Shown: in pieces, positions 38,744 through 44,037 of the stretch
Layout of the letters: every line of letters begins with the position of its first letter
Numbering within the stretch: position 1 is the stretch's first letter
Program-made: the position numbers and the translations under genes
The notes under the pieces: generated by a model
What the model was told of the DNA's origin: nothing
Databases searched by the model: none
Seen by the model: the letters and a program-made list of their open reading frames with translations, nothing else
DNA from: an uncultured bacterium
GTDB taxonomy: Bacteria > Actinomycetota > Coriobacteriia > Coriobacteriales > Coriobacteriaceae
Direction: 5' to 3'
Length of the DNA: 44,037 nt
NCBI GenBank assembly: GCA_905214435.1
Contig: CAJMMA010000012.1
Location: 1 to 44,037, forward strand

Positions 38744-38995
38744 ATGCCCGTAATTGTTCGCCTCGACAAGATCATGGCCGAGCGAAAGATTTCCTCGAAC
38801 GAACTTGCCGAAAGGATTGGAACCACGCCCGTGAACCTGTCCCGTATTAAAAAAGGGCATATTCGCGGCATTCGCTTCAACACACTCGAGCAGCTATGCC
38901 TCGCCCTTCGTTGCCAACCCGGAGACCTTCTCGAAGTCATGAGCGAAGAGGATGCCCGAAAGGAGTTCGGATTCGATTGGTCCGCCGAGGATTAG
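38744..38995 (+). CDS. Xre-family HTH regulator (YozG type)
   Basis: The 83-residue protein is a single Cro/C1-type helix-turn-helix: IMAERKISSNELAERIGTT, then VNLSRIKKGHIRGIRF and LEQLCLALRCQPGDLLE, with a short acidic tail. This is the YozG-like form that pairs with DUF2975. ATG 38744 has AAGGAAA upstream. Its TAG stop (38993-38995) directly abuts, in the same frame, the remnant of an integrase, suggesting a deletion junction. It probably represses its own operon through the palindrome at 38166-38184 and may act on the divergent peptide/ABC genes. Confidence 0.9.
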   Translation: MPVIVRLDKIMAERKISSNELAERIGTTPVNLSRIKKGHIRGIRFNTLEQLCLALRCQPGDLLEVMSEEDARKEFGFDWSAED

Positions 38996-39721
38996 AGGGC
39001 GGTCGTACTCGCCCTGCACACGGGGATGCGAATCGGCGAGGTCTGCGGCCTTCGGTGGTGCGATGTGGATTTCGAGACGGGCCTGATCTCGATCAGACAC
39101 TCGGTGGCGTACGCGAAGGGAATGGGTTCGTTCATCAAGGACACCAAGACCCATGACGCCAGGGGTATCCCCATCGACCCGGTCGGCCTACTCCCCTTCC
39201 TGAAGGAGACCCACGAGATCGACTGCGGAAAGCTGCGCTTGCGCGGCCTTACCGGGGCGGTCGAGATCGGGGACTGCTACATCCTGTCGGAGCCGGGCGC
39301 GACCTTCGCGACGACAAGCTATATCCGCAGGGCGTTCAAGACGTTCTCGGAGACCAACGGCCTCATGGGCACCAACGACGAGCTGATCACGTTCCACGGC
39401 CTTCGCCACACGTTCGCAACGCAGTGGATCCGCCAAGGCGGCGATATCAAGGCGCTCCAATCGATCCTCGGCCACAAGGACGCCATGGCGACGCTCAACG
39501 TCTACGCCGACATCGAGCCCATCTCCAAAATCCATAACATGCTGCGCGCCACGCCGTGCCTTTGGCGCGGGCACCTCGGGCCGAGGGTCGATCCGGGTCC
39601 CATGTTCCAACAGAGGATCCAGGAGTCCATCGAGACGCTCCAGGCGTTCGGCTACGGCATCACCGAGCCGGACGACCGAAATATCGCCATACGCGACGTG
39701 AAGACGAACAGTTGGCTCTAG
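38996..39721 (+). pseudogene. Tyrosine integrase, C-terminal fragment
   Basis: The fragment holds the catalytic domain of a phage/ICE-type tyrosine recombinase: box I ALHTGMRIGEVCGLRW (Arg), HGLRHTFAT (HxxR), LGHKDAMATLNVYAD (His and the nucleophile Tyr). About 240 residues remain after 38996. The N-terminal arm-binding and core-binding domains are missing. The frame opens straight after the TAG of the Xre gene; the first in-frame ATG is 39026, with no ribosome site, so it is probably untranslated. It lies about 150 bp from the right direct repeat, the position expected for an integrase beside its attachment site. Confidence 0.85.
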
Positions 39722-39777
39722 CTCACCGAGTACGCGGCAGTGCTGGGCCCATCCCAACTGAGGTCACGGTGGTCCGA

Positions 39778-39821
39778 TAGGGGCGCCGCCCGCGGCATGC
39801 GCCGCGGAGCGGTATCCCCTA
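39778..39821. repeat. Long GC-rich hairpin after the integrase remnant
   Basis: TAGGGG...CCCCTA arms with inner CCGC/GCGG and CGCGGC/GCCGCG pairs form a long interrupted stem between the integrase remnant and the right direct repeat. A second, smaller GC-rich hairpin follows at about 39824-39850. No coding sequence is evident between 39722 and 40117 apart from these and the repeat. Confidence 0.7.
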
Positions 39822-39872
39822 CCGAAGGGCGGGGATGCCCTCCGCTTCCAGTTCGGAATCAGCCGTCGGAGG

Positions 39873-39941
39873 CGTTCGGCTGACTGCGGGAACGGCCTGT
39901 CCGCTCAATGTGTTCGGCTGAGATCGGAAATCAACCCAACA
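39873..39941. repeat. Right direct repeat of the 7.7-kb island (att-like)
   Basis: The second copy of the sequence at 32245-32312, in the same orientation, with three mismatches over the conserved part. It lies about 150 bp beyond the integrase fragment and before the ACT-domain gene. Confidence 0.85.
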
Positions 39942-40117
39942 CGAGCCGGACACGCGCCAGACGGCTCTTCCCCGTGCGGCCTTCCCCCTTACGCTCATGT
40001 TGCAGGCATGTAACGCCGCAGCGAGCGCGCCTTTTTTGCGCCAGACAGGTACAATGATGAACACTGTACCGTAGCGGAGCGCCCCGCGCGCGCCGCAATC
40101 ACGCGAAAGGGTTTCCC

Positions 40118-40405
40118 ATGGCCGAGATCTCGTCCTCCCGTATCGTCATCACCGTCCTTGGCAAGAACCGCCCCGGCATCGTCGCCGGCGTCACCCGTGT
40201 CCTAGGCGAGGCCAACGTCGACATCCGCGACATCACGCAGTCCATTATCGAGGACATCTTCACCATGACCATGCTGGCCGATACCGCCGAGTCCAAGCTC
40301 GACTTCGCCGAGCTGCAGAAGGCGCTGGCCGAGGCCGGCGAGCTTTCGGGCGTCAACGTGTCCATCCAGCGCGAGGACGTCTTCAACTTTATGTACCGCC
40401 TGTAG
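40118..40405 (+). CDS. ACT-domain protein (UPF0237 family)
   Basis: The 95-residue protein is a single ACT domain pair-half: an N-terminal VITVLGKNRPGIVAGVTRVL with the typical NRPGIV turn, then ANVDIRDITQSI and a second beta-alpha part. UPF0237 proteins are small cytoplasmic regulators, often encoded beside a UPF0210 protein. That partner is not next door here; a citrate synthase gene follows after 77 nt in the same direction. The ligand is unknown. ATG 40118 has AAAGGG about 6 nt upstream. It is the first chromosomal gene to the right of the island. Confidence 0.9.
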   Translation: MAEISSSRIVITVLGKNRPGIVAGVTRVLGEANVDIRDITQSIIEDIFTMTMLADTAESKLDFAELQKALAEAGELSGVNVSIQREDVFNFMYRL

Positions 40406-40482
40406 CGAGCAAGCCGCTGGGGATAGCCTGACGCGCGCATGCCCATGCAAGTCACCCCGATGCGGCCCGGAGAGGAGCGCGC

Positions 40483-41901
40483 ATGGCCTACGACGCCAAG
40501 AAAATCTATTACCGCTTCGATGACCACTTGAGCCGCCTGGTTCTGGATTACGAGGCGAGCCGTCAGATTTCGCCCGAAAGCGAAAACCTCTACCACGGCC
40601 TGCCGACCGACCCTTATGACGAGGGCTTGTTCGAAGAGCACAATGTCAAGCGCGGCCTGCGCAATGCCGACGGCTCGGGCGTGGTCGCGGGCCTCACTCG
40701 TATCTCGGATGTGCACGGCTACAACAAGGTCGACGGAAAGGTCGTGCCCGATCAGGGCAAGCTCACGCTTCGCGGCTACAGCATCGAGGATCTGGTCAAC
40801 AATGCCCAGGCCGAGAATCGCTACGGCTACGAGGAAGTCGCCTATCTGCTTATCACGGGTTCGCTGCCCAACAAGGAAGAGCTCGACGGCTTTTGCGAGC
40901 GCCTGGGCGCCTTTAGACACCTGAGTGACGAGTACGTTAAAGAGTTCCCTATGACCACGGTGTCGTCGAGCATCATGAACGTGCTCCAGCGCGCCGTACT
41001 GTTGCTCTACGCCTTCGATGCCGAACCAGACGTGATCACGCCCGAGCACGAAATCGACGTCGCCATTTCCATGCTCGCACGTCTCCCGCGCATCGCCGCC
41101 TTCGCACACATGGCCTCGGTCGCCAAGCTTCGCGGCTCCGAGGTTCACGTGCCGCACCCCACGCCCGGTCTCTCCACCGCCGAGACCATCCTACAGGTCT
41201 TGCGCGGTGGCATGGCGTTCACCCGCGACGAAGCCATGCTGCTCGACGTGATGCTCATGCTGCATGCCGAGCACGGCGGCGGCAACAACTCCACCTTCGC
41301 TTGCCGCGTGCTGTCGTCTTCGGCCACCGACCCGTATTCCGCCTACGCCGCGGCTATCGGCTCGCTCAAGGGCCCGCGCCACGGCGGTGCCAACGCCAAG
41401 GTCGTGTCCATGCACGAGGACATCCGCGCGCATGTCTCCAACTGGGAGGACGAGGACGAGGTCGCAGCCTACCTGGGCAAGATCCTCGACAAGCAGGCCT
41501 TCGACGGCACGGGCCTCATCTACGGTATGGGCCACGCCGTCTATACGCTCAGCGACCCGCGCGCCGAGGTCTGCCGCCGTTACGCGCGCACGCTTGCCGC
41601 CAAGAAGGACCTGGGCGATGAGTTCGCGCTCATCGAGCGCATCGAGCGCCTGGCACCCCAGGTCATGCGCGACCACGGCATGACCAAGCCCATCTGCGCC
41701 AACATCGACCTGTACACGGGCTTTATCTACAAGATGCTCGGCGTGCCCGAGACGCTCTTTACGCCGCTGTTCGCCGTCGCCCGCATGGCCGGTTGGTCGG
41801 CGCACCGCATGGAAGAGCTCTTCTGCGCGCACCGCATCATCCGTCCCGCGTATCGCCCGGTTATCGAGCCGTTGGAGTACAAGCCGCTCGCTGACCGCTA
41901 G
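40483..41901 (+). CDS. Citrate synthase family protein
   Basis: It condenses acetyl-CoA with oxaloacetate, or a related pair. The 472-residue protein has the catalytic and binding motifs of the family: HAEHGGGNNSTFACRV (His), GPRHGGANAKV, and YGMGHAVYTLSDPRAE (the second His), with an Arg-rich C-terminus. It has an N-terminal extension relative to the 370-residue type and resembles the longer form found in many Firmicutes and Coriobacteriia. Citrate and 2-methylcitrate synthases cannot be separated from sequence alone. ATG 40483 has AGAGGAG 6 nt upstream. A strong terminator follows. Confidence 0.92.
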   Translation: MAYDAKKIYYRFDDHLSRLVLDYEASRQISPESENLYHGLPTDPYDEGLFEEHNVKRGLRNADGSGVVAGLTRISDVHGYNKVDGKVVPDQGKLTLRGYSIEDLVNNAQAENRYGYEEVAYLLITGSLPNKEELDGFCERLGAFRHLSDEYVKEFPMTTVSSSIMNVLQRAVLLLYAFDAEPDVITPEHEIDVAISMLARLPRIAAFAHMASVAKLRGSEVHVPHPTPGLSTAETILQVLRGGMAFTRDEAMLLDVMLMLHAEHGGGNNSTFACRVLSSSATDPYSAYAAAIGSLKGPRHGGANAKVVSMHEDIRAHVSNWEDEDEVAAYLGKILDKQAFDGTGLIYGMGHAVYTLSDPRAEVCRRYARTLAAKKDLGDEFALIERIERLAPQVMRDHGMTKPICANIDLYTGFIYKMLGVPETLFTPLFAVARMAGWSAHRMEELFCAHRIIRPAYRPVIEPLEYKPLADR

Positions 41902-41924
41902 GACGCGGACCGTTATAGAACTCG

Positions 41925-41964
41925 AGCGTGGCCAGGGCATCGCCGCCCTCGGCCACGCTTTTTA
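41925..41964 (+). terminator. Rho-independent terminator after citrate synthase
   Basis: GAGCGTGGCC (41925-41934) pairs with GGCCACGCT, followed by TTTTT. The loop contains AGGGC/GCCCT that can extend pairing. It lies 25 nt after the citrate synthase stop. Confidence 0.88.
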
Positions 41965-41988
41965 TGCCAGCAGAAAGGGCTGCATCGA

Positions 41989-42831
41989 ATGATTATTTTT
42001 TCCGATATGGATGGAACGCTGCTGACGAGTGATAAGCAGATGAGCGACGCCACCTGGGCGATGCTCGACGAGCTTGCGCGCCGCGGTATTGAGTTTGTGC
42101 CCTGCACAGGCCGTCCACTGTCAGGCGTCTTTGAGCCCATCCTCGCCCATCCCGCCGTGCACTACGCGGTCTGCGCCAATGGTGCCAGCGTCTGGCAGCT
42201 CGACGACGATACGCCCACCGATGCCTCACGTGCTACGCGCATTTTGAGCCGACCGCTCGACCGCGCCATCGCCCACCACGTCCATAGCATTGCCACCGGC
42301 CATGACGTCACCTTCGATATCTTCGCGGACGGGCAGTGTTTCCTCCCCCGCTCGCTCTACACGCGCCTGGACGAATTCTGCGGCGGCGATCCTCACATCG
42401 CGGCTTCGCTCAAGCGCACACGAACACCGATCGACATGGATATCGACAGCAAGATCGACGAGGTCGAGACGCTCGAACGCATCGCCATGTACTGGCACGA
42501 CCCCACCGATCGCGACGCCATCGCGGCGGCGCTCGACACGCTCGGAGGCATTGAGGTCACGCGTTCGTACGCCATGAATATCGAGGTTATGGGCGAAGGC
42601 GCCACCAAGGGAACGGCCCTCACGTGGCTGTGTGAGCATCTGGGCGAGCGTCTCGCCGACGCCTGGGCGTTCGGCGACAACATCAACGACATCCCCATGC
42701 TGCAGGCAGCGGGCCATGGCATGGCCATGATCAACGCCGAGCCCGAAGATCGCGAGGCCGCCGACGCCATCACCGAATACGACAACGACCACGACGGCGT
42801 CGCCCGCACCATCATGACCGCCCTCGCCTAG
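41989..42831 (+). CDS. Cof-type HAD-superfamily phosphatase
   Basis: A 280-residue soluble hydrolase with HAD motif I FSDMDGTLLTSDKQ (nucleophile D6, D8), motif II-type VPCTGRP, a C2B cap domain (about 85-190), and motif IV FGDNINDIPMLQAAG. Cof-type members dephosphorylate sugar phosphates, pyridoxal phosphate or related compounds; the substrate here cannot be assigned. ATG 41989 follows a short gap after the citrate synthase terminator and has AAAGGG upstream. A second member lies convergently at 42950-43744. Confidence 0.92.
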   Translation: MIIFSDMDGTLLTSDKQMSDATWAMLDELARRGIEFVPCTGRPLSGVFEPILAHPAVHYAVCANGASVWQLDDDTPTDASRATRILSRPLDRAIAHHVHSIATGHDVTFDIFADGQCFLPRSLYTRLDEFCGGDPHIAASLKRTRTPIDMDIDSKIDEVETLERIAMYWHDPTDRDAIAAALDTLGGIEVTRSYAMNIEVMGEGATKGTALTWLCEHLGERLADAWAFGDNINDIPMLQAAGHGMAMINAEPEDREAADAITEYDNDHDGVARTIMTALA

Positions 42832-42955
42832 TCATTGGTCAGTCATTGGGGACGTTCTTAAACGACTAGTCACTGGGGACACTCTTCGCAAAAAGCTGCA
42901 AGGACTGTCCCCCACTGTCGGCAGAAAAGGAACGTCCCCATCTGCCGGATTAGGA
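42832..42955. repeat. Complex GGGGAC/GTCCCC repeat between convergent HAD genes
   Basis: GGGGACGTTCTT (42848-42859) pairs with AAGGAACGTCCCC (42927-42939). An inner GGGGAC...GCA pairs with TGC...GTCCCC. TCATTGGGGAC and TCACTGGGGAC are short direct repeats. AAAAGGAACGTCCC matches arm A of the repeat at 38-93 exactly, and CTGCCGG matches its arm B. It may act as a terminator for both HAD genes. Confidence 0.75.
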
Positions 42956-43744
42956 GAGACTCTCCAGCACGCGACGGAGCTCCTGCTGGACGGCGTGGTC
43001 GCGGTTACAACCCACCACGCGATCGGCCACCGCCTTAAGCGCGGGGCGCGCGTTTTCCATCGCGCAGCCCGTGCCGACAAAGCGAATGATCTCGTAGTCG
43101 TTCATCGAGTCGCCAAACGCCATGACCTCGTCGCGACCAATGCCGTAATGCTCCGCGAGCTGCGCGATACCCGAGGCCTTCGACACACCGGGCTGCATGG
43201 CATCGATCCACGCGTTGCCCGAAGGCGCAAAAGTAAAGAGCTGACCAAGTTCGCGCTGTAGCACGTACGCACTGTCCATAACCGCACTGTCGTCGCAAAA
43301 GATACTCGCTTTGATGATATTTACGCTGGGATCGGGCAGCTCCCAAATACGCTCGGCATTGGGAAGGTCCTTATCGACCTCACGCACGAACTTGCACTCG
43401 TCATCGAGCAGGAAGGACTTGGTTCGGTCAAAGAGCGCAAGATGCAGATTAGGAAACGTCCTGACGGCTTGGGCGAGCCTTCGAATCGCCAGGTGGGAAT
43501 ACACCTCACGGTCTACCATCTTACCGTCGGCGTAGACTTGGGCGCCGTTAGCGGCGACAAAGTCCATCTTGTCGCGAACGGGCGCAAAGAACTCGCACAG
43601 GCGATCGTAGCGACGACCTGACGATGCGGCGAAATGCACGCCATGCTCGTGTAGCGCCAGAATCAGTTCGTAGGTCTCGGGAGGCACCTGGCCGTTTTCG
43701 TCAAGCAGTGTGCCGTCCATATCGGATGCAATCAGTTTAAACAT
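42950..43744 (-). CDS. Cof-type HAD-superfamily phosphatase
   Basis: The 264-residue protein has HAD motif I ASDMDGTLLDENGQ (D8, D10), motif II in AASSGRRYDRL, a C2 cap with FAANGAQVY-like sequence (VAANGAQVYADGK) and motif IV FGDSMNDYEIIRFVG. It belongs to the same broad family as the gene at 41989 but is not a close copy. Substrate is unknown. ATG 43744 has its GGGAG ribosome site (plus-strand 43752-43756) locked inside a long hairpin, which may limit translation. It is transcribed in the same direction as the adenine deaminase gene upstream. Confidence 0.92.
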   Translation of the reverse strand: MFKLIASDMDGTLLDENGQVPPETYELILALHEHGVHFAASSGRRYDRLCEFFAPVRDKMDFVAANGAQVYADGKMVDREVYSHLAIRRLAQAVRTFPNLHLALFDRTKSFLLDDECKFVREVDKDLPNAERIWELPDPSVNIIKASIFCDDSAVMDSAYVLQRELGQLFTFAPSGNAWIDAMQPGVSKASGIAQLAEHYGIGRDEVMAFGDSMNDYEIIRFVGTGCAMENARPALKAVADRVVGCNRDHAVQQELRRVLESLS

Positions 43745-43749
43745 AGAAA

Positions 43750-43811
43750 AGCTCCCTTCGGGCTTGTTGGAATCGAACGTGTATCCGATTCCAACGTACC
43801 CAAAGGGAGCT
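43750..43811 (-). promoter_or_regulatory. Long leader hairpin covering the HAD gene's ribosome site
   Basis: Outer arms AGCTCCCTTCGGG (43750-43762) and CCCAAAGGGAGCT (43799-43811) pair with one mismatch. Inner arms GTTGGAATCG (43766-43775) and CGATTCCAAC (43786-43795) pair perfectly. On the minus strand the GGGAG of the 3' arm is the Shine-Dalgarno of the HAD gene 7 nt from its ATG, followed by TTTTC, so it could also serve as a terminator. Confidence 0.7.
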
Positions 43812-43915
43812 CAAATAAGACTCCGCGGGCGTAAACGTTACAAGGACCTGGCAAATAGCTCACACATGCCAGAGGTCTCACGGTCGCGGCGTCAGGCGAC
43901 ACGCCACCCCGATGA

Positions 43916-44037
43916 CTAGTCGGCGTAGGTGAAGGTTGTAACGTCGAACATGCCCTCGGGGCGGATGCGGAGCGTCGGGATAACCGGCAGGGGCAGGAAG
44001 ATGATGCCCATGATGGGGTCGAGCGGCGGCTCGATGC
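43916..44037 (-). CDS. ade: Adenine deaminase, C-terminal end (partial)
   Basis: Only the last 40 codons are in the window; the gene continues past 44037. The translated end reads PPLDPIMGIIFLPLPVIPTL, then RIRPEGMFDVTTFTYAD and a stop. The LPVIP segment and the GMFDVTTF ending are characteristic of the C-terminal domain of bacterial adenine deaminase, which converts adenine to hypoxanthine in purine salvage. The call rests on this short match, so it is firm for the family end but not for the whole gene. Confidence 0.75.
   Translation of the reverse strand, partial: IEPPLDPIMGIIFLPLPVIPTLRIRPEGMFDVTTFTYAD

Noticed and set aside
32245..39941. The direct repeats as insertion sequence ends
   Set aside because: They are direct, not inverted, and there is no transposase between them.

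Overview
The window looks like chromosome from a high-GC, anaerobic Gram-positive bacterium of the Coriobacteriia, most likely Collinsella or a close relative. This is inferred from gene content and base composition, not from a database search. Supporting features are strong GC bias with Shine-Dalgarno sites on nearly every gene, a transketolase split into two genes, a MurNAc-6-phosphate salvage operon, a rubredoxin/flavin reductase pair, and many small palindromic repeats, including the 'GGGACGTTCC' type.

Layout: 141-6325 is glutamate synthase (gltB-gltD, minus strand). 6786-8891 holds phosphoglycerate mutase and an Nramp metal transporter (plus), bracketed by two copies of a 135-bp palindromic doublet. 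9201-9937 is a rubredoxin and flavin reductase pair. 10146-11523 is smpB with a TPR gene, followed by tRNA-Glu(CUC) and tRNA-Gln(CUG). 12054-12958 has a small unknown gene and an ArsC/Spx-like protein. 13051-17494 is a MurNAc recycling operon, murR-murQ-murP-mupG. 17740-20658 has a serine recombinase and RNase R. 20794-22921 is ftsE-ftsX. 23441-24172 is a zinc-ribbon membrane protein whose last codons lie in a mobile hairpin. 24294-26067 is split transketolase, then a YitT-family membrane protein, prfB, secA and rpmE (to 32020). After the island come an ACT-domain protein, citrate synthase, two Cof-type HAD phosphatases and the 3' end of adenine deaminase.

The most interesting part is about 7.7 kb at 32245-39941. 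It is bounded by two near-identical direct repeats of about 68 bp and carries the C-terminal part of a tyrosine integrase next to the right repeat. Inside are two small secreted peptides, two related ABC export modules (a tandem-duplicated permease plus separate ATPase, and a fused permease-ATPase), and a divergent DUF2975/Xre regulatory pair with a palindrome over its -10 box. The three membrane halves share the motif NGxGxxxYP. The larger permease is frameshifted in a C tract. I read this as a degenerate or recently damaged mobile island encoding a secreted-peptide/ABC system, possibly bacteriocin-like. That function is inferred from architecture only.

The second theme is repeats. At least six families of small inverted repeats occur between genes. 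Several come in pairs with fixed spacing, and one family shows compensatory base changes that preserve pairing.
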